A DNA stretch of 64,000 nucleotides from JBGSUZ01 sp964404895. Its GTDB lineage: Bacteria > Bacillota > Clostridia > Peptostreptococcales > Acidaminobacteraceae. Shown piece after piece: positions 49,342 through 58,695 of the stretch. The notes under the pieces were generated by a model. That model saw only the letters and a list, made by a program, of their open reading frames with translations. It searched no databases and was not told where the DNA came from. Both the position numbers and the translations under genes were made by a program. Position 1 is the first letter of the stretch. The number at the start of each line of letters is the position of its first letter. The stretch lies in NCBI GenBank assembly GCA_964404895.1, contig CAYOLV010000001.1, positions 124,001 through 188,000 on the forward strand, in the 5' to 3' direction.

Positions 49342-49692
49342 ATGAACAGAAAAAAAGAACTTAAAGCCCAATATCTGACCATGAAAAAGCCAATGGGAAC
49401 TTTTATTGTCCTCAATCTCAATGAAAAAATATGCCATATTGAAGCGACCAAGGATCTTAAAGGGACTATGAACGGCACAGAGTTCAAATTGAAATTTGGC
49501 GGACACCCGAGTAGAGGGCTACAAGCTGCTTTTAAATCGGAAGGGGAAGGGGCTTTCAAAATTGAAATTTTAGAAGAGTTGAAATATGCAGAAGATGAGT
49601 CAGTCACAGATTATTCAGAGGACTTGGCGCTTCAAGAAATGATTTGGAAAGAGAAGTATGAAAAAGAGGGATATGCTTTTTATAAGCGATAA
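49342..49692 (+). CDS. GIY-YIG-like family small protein
   Basis: A 116-residue protein of a clostridial GIY-YIG-nuclease-like family. It keeps the family frame (MGTFIVLNLNEKICHIEATKDLKGTMNGTEFKLKFGGHPSRGLQAAFKSEGEGAFKIEILE) but the GIY and YIG positions read GTF and HIE, so nuclease activity is doubtful. ATG follows GAAGAGGTG. It has its own strong promoter with an operator-like palindrome. Function unknown. Confidence 0.65.
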   Translation: MNRKKELKAQYLTMKKPMGTFIVLNLNEKICHIEATKDLKGTMNGTEFKLKFGGHPSRGLQAAFKSEGEGAFKIEILEELKYAEDESVTDYSEDLALQEMIWKEKYEKEGYAFYKR

Positions 49693-49765
49693 ACGATAAA
49701 CATGAATAAGAGATAAACGTGATAAGCATCTATTCAACCAGCAACTTACCTAAAGGAGGAACACC

Positions 49766-50245
49766 ATGCAAATTCCAACCAGTTTAAAACACAAGCCTGT
49801 CATCGTCTCAGAGGACTATGAACGCATTGATGGAAAATTAGCCTATAACTCAGACGCAAAGGGTCTCTCTCTGGGACTGGCTCAGTGGAATGACAGAGGC
49901 AAAGTAGATATATCGGCAAAAGTGTGGCGTTTTACAGGAGAAAAATGGTCAAGACAATCGGAAGAATTACCTCTTCACAGAGTCATTGACCTGGCCATTA
50001 TGATCTGTAAAACCAAGCAGTATTTTTCAGAAGCCTATCGTTTGCCCGCACTCTATGACGAAAAGGATCCTAAAATCGACAGAATTGGTCTCCAAGGAGA
50101 TGCTATGACCGTGTCGGTCTGTACAAATAACCCTTTGATTGATGAAGATATAAAATTATTTCAACAGGCCCTCAACGACTCAGATGAGCTGATTAGCGAG
50201 CGATTACACGTTCTCGCCAAACTCCTAAAAGAGATGAATTATTAA
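49766..50245 (+). CDS. Conserved hypothetical protein, DUF6530-like
   Basis: A 159-residue soluble protein. I recognise it as a conserved bacterial family (probably DUF6530) by KHKPVIVSEDYERIDG, DAKGLSLGLAQWNDRGKVDISAKVWRFTGEKWSRQSEELPLHRVIDLAI. No catalytic motif is evident and no function is known. ATG follows AAAGGAGG. It lies 73 bases after the GIY-YIG-like gene and may share its promoter. Confidence 0.7.
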   Translation: MQIPTSLKHKPVIVSEDYERIDGKLAYNSDAKGLSLGLAQWNDRGKVDISAKVWRFTGEKWSRQSEELPLHRVIDLAIMICKTKQYFSEAYRLPALYDEKDPKIDRIGLQGDAMTVSVCTNNPLIDEDIKLFQQALNDSDELISERLHVLAKLLKEMNY

Positions 50246-50270
50246 AAAAATTGCCACAAAGCCCTTAACT

Positions 50271-50300
50271 TTGCATTTTTCCCGGTCGATAAGGTATAAT
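50271..50300 (+). promoter_or_regulatory. Probable promoter
   Basis: TTGCAT (50271-50276) and TATAAT (50295-50300), 18 bases apart, about 50 bases before the lipoprotein start. Confidence 0.5.
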
Positions 50301-50351
50301 GGTATAGTAAAGGAATACGATTTGACCGCAAAAGGATTTGGGGGAATGACA

Positions 50352-51584
50352 ATGATAAAAAAAGCAAAATGGGCACTACTCCTTTTAGGAACGATGGCCC
50401 TGCTGACCGCCTGTCAAGAGTTGCCAGATGTGGGAACTGCAGATGTGACGCCAAATGAGTGGCAACTGATTTTAGACAGCAGCGAGAAAACCACTTTGAA
50501 CGTTTACCATGATTATAAGGATAAATTGGCAACAACTTGGATGGAAACCATTATGATACCTCATATGGAAGAAACCCTTGGCGTTAAAGTCGTCCTAAGT
50601 CCACTTGATGTGAATACATACTTAAATCAGTTAAAAACAGAAAAGGTCAATGAAGTGGCCATCGGCAGTGCTGATTTATTGATTCTCACACAAAGCGGTT
50701 TTGCAAAATTGAAAGATGCTAACGTATTGTACGGACCTTTTCAGAATAAATTGCCTAACGTCTCTCTCAATCAAGTCGGGGAAAGTTATGAAATGACCTG
50801 GTTGGACGGGAAACCAATCGATGACCTTGCCGTTCAAATCGGTAAAAATCAATTGACCCTATTTTACGACGAAAATGTTATGGAAGAACCCCCTTTATCG
50901 GTTCAGGAACTGAGAACCTATATCAAGGATAACCCAGGAAAATTCACTTTCCCTTCAATGAGTACCCCTGAAGGCAAAGCTTTCGTAGGTACTTTGGCGG
51001 CAACGCTCTGTGATCAAAAGAAATTATACGAATCCAATTTATCGGCTGCAGATCAAGCTAAATTATTTGCACCCGTGGCAACTTACCTCAAAGACATTCA
51101 ACCTTTTATGTGGATGCAGGGGAAACAGTTACCCAAGACTACCCTAGAAATGGATCAACTGTTTAAATCGGGTCAGATTGGATTTTCCATGAGTTTGAAT
51201 CAAAACTGGGCGACCAATATGATTAAAGAAGAAAAATACCCTGACGGTGCGAAGGCTTTTATTCTTTCCACTGGAACGACTGGTTACGGACAATATGCAG
51301 TCATTCCGTTTAATTCAGCTAACAAATCAGGGGCTATGGCAGTGGTCAACGAAATCCTCAGCGGTGAAATGCAGGGCAGCAAGTACAACCCTAAAAACTG
51401 GGGCAACTTGCCAAGTGTGGATCCTATGAAAATGGAAAAAACCGAGTCTGCTAAAGTGACAAAAGTTACTGTCAAGCGAAATGCTTTGAAGGAAGAGGAT
51501 TTAGCAGCAGCAAGATTGCCACAGATTCCAAGTGACAAAATGACCCAGTTGGTCAGTTATTTGAAAAAGACTTTAGGATTATAA
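50352..51584 (+). CDS. Extracellular solute-binding-like lipoprotein
   Basis: A 410-residue exported lipoprotein: signal peptide KKAKWALLLLGTMALLTAC with Cys at about residue 21 in an LTAC lipobox. The mature part resembles family 1 solute-binding proteins (TLNVYHDYKDKLATTWMETIMIPHMEETLGVKVVL, then a hinge region FYDENVMEEPPLSVQELRTYIKDNPGKFTFP, then GQIGFSMSLNQNWATNMI). No permease or ATPase genes are adjacent, so it is an orphan. The second ATG of the ATGACAATG cluster (50352) has the better spacing to GGGGG. Ligand unknown. Confidence 0.7.
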   Translation: MIKKAKWALLLLGTMALLTACQELPDVGTADVTPNEWQLILDSSEKTTLNVYHDYKDKLATTWMETIMIPHMEETLGVKVVLSPLDVNTYLNQLKTEKVNEVAIGSADLLILTQSGFAKLKDANVLYGPFQNKLPNVSLNQVGESYEMTWLDGKPIDDLAVQIGKNQLTLFYDENVMEEPPLSVQELRTYIKDNPGKFTFPSMSTPEGKAFVGTLAATLCDQKKLYESNLSAADQAKLFAPVATYLKDIQPFMWMQGKQLPKTTLEMDQLFKSGQIGFSMSLNQNWATNMIKEEKYPDGAKAFILSTGTTGYGQYAVIPFNSANKSGAMAVVNEILSGEMQGSKYNPKNWGNLPSVDPMKMEKTESAKVTKVTVKRNALKEEDLAAARLPQIPSDKMTQLVSYLKKTLGL

Positions 51585-51599
51585 ACCTATATAAAATAT

Positions 51600-51655
51600 G
51601 GAAGCGTTAGGCACCGAGCCTCTCCCTTCCTCCCGGATTTGCTTCGCAAATGGGG
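51600..51655 (+). repeat. Two-hairpin intergenic element, copy B
   Basis: GGAAG...AGGC-ACCGA-GCCT...CTTCC (51600-51630) is followed by CCC..ATTTGC-TTC-GCAAAT.GGG (51632-51655). The loop ACCGA and the order of the hairpins match copy A at 47859-47900 on the other strand. Confidence 0.45.
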
Positions 51656-51667
51656 TGAATAACTAAA

Positions 51668-51690
51668 GGCAGCTCTTGAGCTGCCTTTTC
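51668..51690 (+). terminator. Terminator before dnaE
   Basis: GGCAGCTC-TT-GAGCTGCC (51668-51685) followed by TTTTC. It separates the lipoprotein gene from dnaE and leaves only a short leader for dnaE. Confidence 0.8.
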
Positions 51691-51710
51691 GGTCTGAAAG
51701 AGGTGACGAT

Positions 51711-54700
51711 ATGGCTGATTTTGTGCATTTACATTTACATACTGAGTTTAGTTTGTTGGACGGATTCGCCAGAATTGATCGCCTTTTTGAGCGTGTCAAA
51801 GAAGCGGGAATGTCTGCTGTCGCCATTACGGATCACGGATCTATGTTCGGCGTAGTGGACTTCTTCAAAGTAGCTAAAAAACACGGCATTAAACCCATCA
51901 TCGGCTGCGAGGTCTATGTGGCGAGACGTTCTCGGAAGGACAGGGACAAAGACCTGGACAAAGACAGAGGTCACTTGGTACTACTGGTGGAAAACGAGAT
52001 TGGCTATAGAAACTTGATCAAATTGGTATCCCTTGGTTACACAGAAGGTTTCTATTATAAACCGAGAATTGACTTGGAAGCACTGGAAGCGCATCATGAA
52101 GGGCTCATCGCCACAAGTGCCTGTCTTGCAGGAGACATTCAAGGTTATTTACTGGAAGATCAATACGAGGAAGCGAAAAAACTCGCCCTCAGACTCAGTC
52201 AAATCATGGGGGCAGACAACTTTTTCCTTGAGCTTCAAGACCATGGGCTGCCAGAACAGTCTAAGGTCAATATGCAACTGATTCGCTTGTCTAAGGAGAT
52301 TGGACTGCCACTCGTTGCAACCAACGACGTTCATTATCTTTATAAAGAAGACCACCAAGTCCATGACGTTTTACTTTGCATTCAGACGGGGAAAATCGTG
52401 TCGGACATTCAGCGCCTTAGGTTCCCTAGCAAAGAATTTTATTTAAAAACCCCTGAAGAGATGGCAGGTCTGTTTCCTTATGCCCCAGAAGCTTTAAGCA
52501 ATACGGTAAAAATTGCAGAGCGTTGTCATTTTGAATTTAAATTTGGAGAAATCCATTTGCCAGCTTTCCAAGTGCCAGAGGGGAAAACGGCAAAAGTCTA
52601 TTTGAGAGAACTTTGCGAAAAGGGACTTTACAAGCGTTATGAGGTTTCGGAAGTTGAACGGGAACGGATGAACTTTGAGCTTGAAACCATAGAAAACATG
52701 GGTTACGAAGATTATTTCTTGATTGTATGGGATTTCATTAAATTTGCCAAAGACCAAGGGATTTTTGTGGGGCCGGGAAGAGGCAGCTGCGGCGGATCTT
52801 TAGTGGCTTACATTCTTGAAATTACTGACGTAGACCCTTTAAAATATGATCTGATTTTTGAACGTTTCCTGAACCCAGAAAGAATTACCATGCCCGATAT
52901 AGACATCGACTTCCAAGACGATCGCCGTCAAGAAGTCATTGACTACGTGATTCAAAAATACGGCAAGGACCATGTGGCGCAAATTATCACCTTTGGAACT
53001 ATGGCCGCCAGAGCCGCTATAAGGGACGTAGGGCGGGTCATCAATATGCCCTATGGCGATGTAGACCGCATTGCAAAAGAGATCCCTGGCTACATCGGAA
53101 TCACCCTAGACAAGGCACTCAGCATGAACGAGAAGCTGTCCCAACTTTATGACGCAGACCCCGAAGCTCAAAAGCTGATCGATTATGCCAAAATGGTAGA
53201 AGGGGTTCCAAGACATGCTTCTACCCATGCGGCAGGGGTGGTTATTTCTAAAGAGCCTGTGGATCATTACGTGCCACTCTATGTTCAAGACGAAAACGTG
53301 ACCACTCAGTACAACATGCTCCTTCTGGAAGAACTGGGACTGCTTAAAATGGACTTCCTCGGTCTTCGTACCTTGACGGTCATTCAGCAGTGCCTTGACT
53401 TCATTAAGAATATTCACGGCATCGAAATAGATATCAACAATTTGCCCATGGAGGACTCAAAGGTCTTCGATTTAATCAGTGCAGGGCAAACCCTTGGGAT
53501 TTTCCAGTTGGAGAGCGGCGGCATGATTCGCTTTATGCGAGAGCTGAAACCCAACTGTTTAGAGGATATTATTGCAGGGATTTCTCTGTACCGACCGGGT
53601 CCAATGGATTCCATTCCGAAATACGTTCGGAATAAAAACAAGAACGAAGTCATCGAGTACCATCACCCTAAACTGGAACCTATTTTAAAAGTGACTTATG
53701 GCTGTTTGGTCTACCAAGAACAGGTTATGCAAATTGTTCGGGAATTAGGGGGCTACTCCTACGGCCGAAGCGATTTGGTACGCCGAGCCATGTCCAAGAA
53801 GAAAATGGACGTCATGGAACTGGAAAGAGACTTGTTCATTAATGGGAAATTGGCTGCAGATGGAACGGTGGAAATACCGGGCTGTGTGCGAAATGGGGTA
53901 GATGCCCCATCGGCTAGCGCGATTTTTGATGACATGGTAGACTTTGCTAAATACGCTTTCAATAAAAGTCACGCGGCGGGTTATGCCATTGTGATTTATC
54001 AGACTGCTTGGCTGAAGACCCACTACCCGAAAGAATACATGGCAGCCCTCATGACCAGTGTCATGGGGAGTCAGCGAAAATTGGCGGTATATATTAACGA
54101 CTGCTCTAAAATGGGCATTACTGTTTTGCCGCCAGATGTGAACAGCAGTATTGGCACCTTTAGCGTTGAAGGGGGTGCCATTCGCTTTGGTCTTTTAGGC
54201 GTCAAAAATGTAGGTGGCGGCATTATTAACGCCCTGGTTAAAGAGCGGGAAAAAGGTTCTTTCAACACTTTTATGGAGTTTTGCGAACGTCTGCCGCACT
54301 CTGAACTGAATAAAAAAGCGGTGGAAAGCTTAATCAAGGCAGGGGCTCTGGACTCTACAGGGGCTAACCGTGCTCAGCTTCTCAGCAGTTATGAGCGTTT
54401 GATTGAAGGAATTCACAGAGATAAGCGCAAAAATATAGAGGGTCAAGTTTCTCTCTTTGGCGACTTAATGAGCGGGACCGATATGGGCCTGGAGGAAGAA
54501 GCTTTGCCGAACTTGAAGGAATTTTCCACGAAACACTTGCTGGCTTTTGAAAAAGAAGTTCTTGGCATTTATTTCAGCGGTCACCCTTTAATGGATCATA
54601 GGGACTTTATTGAACAAATCAATACCTACAGGCTGGATGAGCTCTTTGAAGGGGCTGAACTGGGCAATGGCACAGTGAATGAGGGCGAACGGATTACTTT

Positions 54701-55172
54701 GGCAGGCATGTTGGTAAAACGGGGTGACCGAATCACTAAAAACAACAGCAAAATGTCCATTCTCACGGTAGAAGATTTGTACGACGCCATTGAAATCATG
54801 GTCTTTCCCATGGTCTTCCAAAGATGTGAGTCAGCCCTCCATGAAGATGGGTTCATTGTGGTAGAAGGTCGGCTGAATTTAAGAGACGACGAGCCTCCGA
54901 AGTTGATTGCAGACAAAATTCAGACTTTAGAGTCCTATGAAAAGAAGCATGCTCAAAAGCTCTTTTTGAAACTAGAAGCCTACAGCGATGCCCAGTGGGA
55001 GCAGATTAAAGCCATTCTTTCAAAGCATCCGGGGACGACTGAAGTGGTGCTCTATCTTGAAAAAGACCGAAAGAAAATGAAGACTCAATCCAACTATTGG
55101 GTAACAATGGAACGGAGTTTGACAGAGGAATTAAAATCTCTTTTAGGGGCAGATGGGGTTAAACTTGTGTAA
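51711..55172 (+). CDS. dnaE: DNA polymerase III alpha subunit, DnaE type
   Basis: Replicative polymerase subunit of 1153 residues. The N-terminal PHP domain begins FVHLHLHTEFSLLDG and continues ITDHGSMFGVVDFFK. Polymerase active-site aspartates are in PDIDIDFQDDRRQEVIDYV (about residue 400) and in the later MDFLGLRTLT segment; GPGRGSCGGSLVAY and LYRPGPMDSIPKYVRNK are further family blocks. The C-terminal OB-fold (RITLAGMLVKRGDRITKNNSKM) is near 1000. It lacks the internal exonuclease of PolC, so it is the DnaE form. ATG follows GAAAGAGGTG. pfkA and pyk lie downstream, a common clostridial order. Confidence 0.97.
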   Translation: MADFVHLHLHTEFSLLDGFARIDRLFERVKEAGMSAVAITDHGSMFGVVDFFKVAKKHGIKPIIGCEVYVARRSRKDRDKDLDKDRGHLVLLVENEIGYRNLIKLVSLGYTEGFYYKPRIDLEALEAHHEGLIATSACLAGDIQGYLLEDQYEEAKKLALRLSQIMGADNFFLELQDHGLPEQSKVNMQLIRLSKEIGLPLVATNDVHYLYKEDHQVHDVLLCIQTGKIVSDIQRLRFPSKEFYLKTPEEMAGLFPYAPEALSNTVKIAERCHFEFKFGEIHLPAFQVPEGKTAKVYLRELCEKGLYKRYEVSEVERERMNFELETIENMGYEDYFLIVWDFIKFAKDQGIFVGPGRGSCGGSLVAYILEITDVDPLKYDLIFERFLNPERITMPDIDIDFQDDRRQEVIDYVIQKYGKDHVAQIITFGTMAARAAIRDVGRVINMPYGDVDRIAKEIPGYIGITLDKALSMNEKLSQLYDADPEAQKLIDYAKMVEGVPRHASTHAAGVVISKEPVDHYVPLYVQDENVTTQYNMLLLEELGLLKMDFLGLRTLTVIQQCLDFIKNIHGIEIDINNLPMEDSKVFDLISAGQTLGIFQLESGGMIRFMRELKPNCLEDIIAGISLYRPGPMDSIPKYVRNKNKNEVIEYHHPKLEPILKVTYGCLVYQEQVMQIVRELGGYSYGRSDLVRRAMSKKKMDVMELERDLFINGKLAADGTVEIPGCVRNGVDAPSASAIFDDMVDFAKYAFNKSHAAGYAIVIYQTAWLKTHYPKEYMAALMTSVMGSQRKLAVYINDCSKMGITVLPPDVNSSIGTFSVEGGAIRFGLLGVKNVGGGIINALVKEREKGSFNTFMEFCERLPHSELNKKAVESLIKAGALDSTGANRAQLLSSYERLIEGIHRDKRKNIEGQVSLFGDLMSGTDMGLEEEALPNLKEFSTKHLLAFEKEVLGIYFSGHPLMDHRDFIEQINTYRLDELFEGAELGNGTVNEGERITLAGMLVKRGDRITKNNSKMSILTVEDLYDAIEIMVFPMVFQRCESALHEDGFIVVEGRLNLRDDEPPKLIADKIQTLESYEKKHAQKLFLKLEAYSDAQWEQIKAILSKHPGTTEVVLYLEKDRKKMKTQSNYWVTMERSLTEELKSLLGADGVKLV

Positions 55173-55217
55173 ATGCACGAAAATTTTGCTTATTTTAAGG
55201 AATTTTAATAAAAAGCG

Positions 55218-55246
55218 TTGAATTAATCGACAAAATCATCTAAAAT
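55218..55246 (+). promoter_or_regulatory. Promoter of pfkA-pyk
   Basis: TTGAAT (55218-55223) and TAAAAT (55241-55246) with a 17-base spacer, about 105 bases before the pfkA start. No terminator is apparent between dnaE and this promoter. Confidence 0.6.
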
Positions 55247-55351
55247 TAATGGTATGTTCTGTGTAGCGGGACGTAATTTATCCATAGGGACACAAAATGA
55301 TAAACTATTAACTATCAACTTTATTTATACAAAATACTTGAGGTGATTTAA

Positions 55352-56311
55352 GTGAAGAGAATCGGTGTTATGACAAGCGGCGGTGACGCACCAGGAATGA
55401 ATGCGGCTATTCGCGCCGTGGTCAGAGTGGCAATTTACAACGGTATTAAAGTTTCGGGCATTCTAAGAGGTTATCAAGGTCTTCTAGAAGCAGACATAGT
55501 AGATATGGACATTTCCTCTGTAGGCGACATTATTCATAGAGGCGGGACAAAATTGTTAACTGCCCGCTGTGACGAATTCAGAACTCCAGAAGGGCAACAA
55601 CGGGGTCTTGAAATTTTAAAAATGTTCAATATTGACGGTTTGGTCGTCATAGGGGGAGATGGTTCTTTCAACGGCGCTAAAAAGCTGGCTGAATTAGGTT
55701 TTCCAACTATGGGGATCCCAGGCACGATTGACAACGATCTTCAATATACAGACTATACAATTGGTTTTGACACTGCCTTAAATACAGTGGTAAATGCCAT
55801 TACCAATATTAGAGATACATCTTCATCACACGGAAGGGTCAATATCATTGAAGTCATGGGCAGACACTGTGGCGATATTGCCTTATACGCTGGACTTGCA
55901 GGTGGTGCAGAGAGCATCATCATCCCAGAAATTGATTTTGTGCCAGACGATATGTGCCGTAAGTTGCTTCAAGGAAAAAAACGCGGCAAGCTACATAACC
56001 TGATTTTACTTGCTGAGGGCGTAGGTAAACCTTACGAATTGGCAGAAGAAATAACGAAGAAAACAGGTATGGACGTTCGTGTCACAGTTATGGGACACTT
56101 ACAAAGAGGCGGTAGCCCAACTGCATTTGACAGAATTCTTGCCAGCCGATTTGGTTCGAGAGCCGTTGAACTTCTCATGGAAGGAAAAGCGGGTAGAGCT
56201 ATTGGGGTTCAAGGCAATGAAATTGTAGACTTCGATATTATTGAAGCTCTCAATATGGAAAAACGCATCAATCTGCCAATCTACGATTTGGCACAAATAC
56301 TGTCTATTTAA
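55352..56311 (+). CDS. pfkA: ATP-dependent 6-phosphofructokinase
   Basis: Commits fructose-6-phosphate to glycolysis. A 319-residue protein, the normal bacterial PfkA length. MTSGGDAPGMNAAIRAVVR, GGDGSFNGAKKL, PGTIDNDLQYTDYTIGFDTA (catalytic Asp in the TIDND motif) and EVMGRHCGDIALYAGLAGGA are all present; the glycine-rich ATP site indicates ATP rather than pyrophosphate use. The GTG start at 55352 follows GAGGTG. pyk follows after 53 bases. Confidence 0.96.
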   Translation: MKRIGVMTSGGDAPGMNAAIRAVVRVAIYNGIKVSGILRGYQGLLEADIVDMDISSVGDIIHRGGTKLLTARCDEFRTPEGQQRGLEILKMFNIDGLVVIGGDGSFNGAKKLAELGFPTMGIPGTIDNDLQYTDYTIGFDTALNTVVNAITNIRDTSSSHGRVNIIEVMGRHCGDIALYAGLAGGAESIIIPEIDFVPDDMCRKLLQGKKRGKLHNLILLAEGVGKPYELAEEITKKTGMDVRVTVMGHLQRGGSPTAFDRILASRFGSRAVELLMEGKAGRAIGVQGNEIVDFDIIEALNMEKRINLPIYDLAQILSI

Positions 56312-56364
56312 TTCAACGACCACAATTGACATTAACCCTATAGAACAAGAATGAGGTGTAAAGC

Positions 56365-58122
56365 ATGAAAAAAACGAAAATCGTTTGTACCATTGGTCCT
56401 TCAAGTGAAAGTAAAGAAATGTTCACAGCATTAGTAAATGCAGGCCTTAACGTTGCCAGACTTAACTTTTCTCACGGCGACTACGAAGAGCATGGCATGA
56501 GAATTAAGACAATCAAAGAAGTTCGATCAGAGCTTAACAAGCCCGTTGCGATTCTCCTAGACACAAAAGGTCCTGAAATCAGAACAGGTAAATTTGGCGT
56601 TGACGTGGTTGAATTGGTTGAAGGCCAAGAGTTCACTTTAACTTCAGAAGATTTCATTGGTAATCAAGAAAAATGTCAAATTTCTTATAAAGGTCTTCCA
56701 GAAGATGTTGTTCCTGGCGACAAAGTATTGATTGATGACGGTTTAATTGGTTTAGAAGTTATTTCTACAAACGGGATTGAAATCAAATGTAGAGTCCTCA
56801 ACAACGGTCCTGTTAAAAATAACAAGGGCGTTAACGTACCTGGGGTTAAAATTCAATTACCAGCATTGACACCTAAAGATATCAACGATATTAAATTCGG
56901 CATTGAGCAAGGCATTGACTTTATTGCTGCATCGTTTATCCGTAAAGCTTCTGACGTTCTTGAAATCAGAAAAGTGCTTGAAGAAAACAACGGTAGCGAT
57001 GTTCACATTATTTCTAAAATCGAGAACCAAGAAGGTATGGACAACTTAGAAGAAATCCTTGCGGTTTCCGATGGATTGATGGTTGCCCGTGGTGACTTAG
57101 GCGTTGAAATTCCTACGGAGCAAGTGCCACTTGCACAAAAGGAAATGATTAAACTTTGTAACAAAGCAGGCAAGCCTGTTATTACGGCAACTCAAATGTT
57201 GGATTCTATGCAAAAGAACCCAAGACCGACAAGAGCAGAAACAACTGACGTTGCCAATGCCATCTTTGACGGTACAGATGCGATTATGCTTTCTGGTGAA
57301 ACAGCAGCAGGTAAATATCCATTAGAATCTGTTAAAACTATGGCAGTTATCGCTGAAGCTGCTGAAAAAGCTTTAGACTATGATGCAATCATTAAAAATA
57401 TGAAAAAGAGTGAAATTGATGACAGTGTGACTTATGCTGTTTCTCACGCTACTTGCACAACAGCAAATGACCTTGAAGCCAGTGCGATTATTACGGCTAC
57501 TTCTTCAGGTTTTACAGCTAGAAAAGTATCAAAATTCAAGCCTAAGTGTCCAGTAATTGCAGCGACAACTTCTGAAAAAGTAAGAAGAAAACTTTCTTTA
57601 TTCTGGGGCGTTGAAACGGTTCAAGTTAAAGAAGGCAAATCAACAGATGAAGTCTTTGATTACGCTTTGTTAGCTTCTCAAGAAGCGGGTCTGATCCGTA
57701 AAGGTGACTTGGTTGTCATTACTGCTGGTGTTCCAGTAGGTGTTGCAGGCGCGACTAACTTAATGAAAGTTCATTTAGTTGGCGAAGTACTTCTTAAAGG
57801 TACTGGCGTAGGCAGTGGCAATGTAACCTCTTCAGTATGTGTGGCTAAAACAGCTGAAGAATGTGCAAAAAACTTTAAAGACGGTGACATCATCGTTACC
57901 AATGCTACAGACAAAGATATGATGGCTTTCATTGAAAAAGCAAGCGCTGTTGTTGTTGAAGAAGGCGGTTACACTTCGCATGCTGCGATTGTAGGTCTTT
58001 CTCTTAAAAAACCAACTGTTGTAGGCGTTGAAAATGCTACAAAAATGCTTGCTACTGGCGATATTGTCACTGTAGATGCAACTAAAGGCATTGTATACGT
58101 TGGCAGATCAAGATTCCTCTAG
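56365..58122 (+). CDS. pyk: Pyruvate kinase with C-terminal PEP-utiliser-like domain
   Basis: Last step of glycolysis, PEP plus ADP to pyruvate plus ATP. A 585-residue protein: KKTKIVCTIGPSSES at the N-terminus, ISKIENQEGMDNLEEILAVSDGLMVARGDLGVEIP as the active-site strand, and ATQMLDSMQKNPRPTRAETTDVANAIFDGTDA. The additional C-terminal domain of about 105 residues carries GGYTSHAAIVG, the phospho-histidine-type motif seen in Bacillus pyruvate kinases. ATG follows GAGGTG. In operon with pfkA, ended by a terminator. Confidence 0.96.
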   Translation: MKKTKIVCTIGPSSESKEMFTALVNAGLNVARLNFSHGDYEEHGMRIKTIKEVRSELNKPVAILLDTKGPEIRTGKFGVDVVELVEGQEFTLTSEDFIGNQEKCQISYKGLPEDVVPGDKVLIDDGLIGLEVISTNGIEIKCRVLNNGPVKNNKGVNVPGVKIQLPALTPKDINDIKFGIEQGIDFIAASFIRKASDVLEIRKVLEENNGSDVHIISKIENQEGMDNLEEILAVSDGLMVARGDLGVEIPTEQVPLAQKEMIKLCNKAGKPVITATQMLDSMQKNPRPTRAETTDVANAIFDGTDAIMLSGETAAGKYPLESVKTMAVIAEAAEKALDYDAIIKNMKKSEIDDSVTYAVSHATCTTANDLEASAIITATSSGFTARKVSKFKPKCPVIAATTSEKVRRKLSLFWGVETVQVKEGKSTDEVFDYALLASQEAGLIRKGDLVVITAGVPVGVAGATNLMKVHLVGEVLLKGTGVGSGNVTSSVCVAKTAEECAKNFKDGDIIVTNATDKDMMAFIEKASAVVVEEGGYTSHAAIVGLSLKKPTVVGVENATKMLATGDIVTVDATKGIVYVGRSRFL

Positions 58123-58183
58123 GATCAAGGCTTACCCTGGCCTTTCCAATAAATAACCCCAAAAAATATGTGATTAACCCCAA

Positions 58184-58220
58184 AACACGAAAACCGCTTA
58201 GGCGGTTTTTGTGTTTTTTG
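58184..58220 (+). terminator. Terminator of pfkA-pyk
   Basis: AACACGAAAACCGC (58184-58197) and GGCGGTTTTTGTGTT (58201-58215) pair around a short loop, followed by more Ts. Confidence 0.85.
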
Positions 58221-58272
58221 ACTTTTTGTTGTACCATAGAAAGTGTATGGGCATTAAAATAGGAGGTAGAAA

Positions 58273-58695
58273 TTGAAAAAAACTGAGATTAGACCGAGAT
58301 ATGCTGAAACCGATCAAATGGGCGTCATCTATCATGGTAATTATTTTACATATTTTGAAGTCGCCAGATCGGATTATTTCAGACAGGTGGGTTACACCTA
58401 CAAGCGTTTGGAGTCCCTTGGGGTTATTATGCCGGTGCTGGAATGTGGCTGTAAATTTTTAAAACCTGTTTTATACGATGAGAACGTTTACATCTGCACA
58501 AAATGTTATTGGAACGAAAAAATTAAGTTGAAATTGGAATATGAGGTGTTTGATGAGGCGGGGATGCTACTGGCAAAAGGGTTTACGAAACATACTTTTG
58601 TGAACCGAGAGCTGAAACCTATGCGACTCAGAGAACTGGATCCTGAATTTATAGCGTTGTTAAAAGAAACTTCGGAGGTGTCTCAATGCGATTAA
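58273..58695 (+). CDS. Acyl-CoA thioesterase, hotdog fold (YbgC/4HBT-like)
   Basis: A 140-residue single hotdog domain, probably hydrolysing acyl-CoA or hydroxybenzoyl-CoA-type thioesters. The catalytic loop RYAETDQMGVIYHGNYFTYFEVARSDYFRQVG has the Asp of the 4HBT group (DQMGVIYHGNY). The TTG start at 58273 follows AGGAGG. It overlaps the aldo/keto reductase gene by 10 bases, so the two are translationally coupled with the membrane protein gene that follows. Confidence 0.88.
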   Translation: MKKTEIRPRYAETDQMGVIYHGNYFTYFEVARSDYFRQVGYTYKRLESLGVIMPVLECGCKFLKPVLYDENVYICTKCYWNEKIKLKLEYEVFDEAGMLLAKGFTKHTFVNRELKPMRLRELDPEFIALLKETSEVSQCD

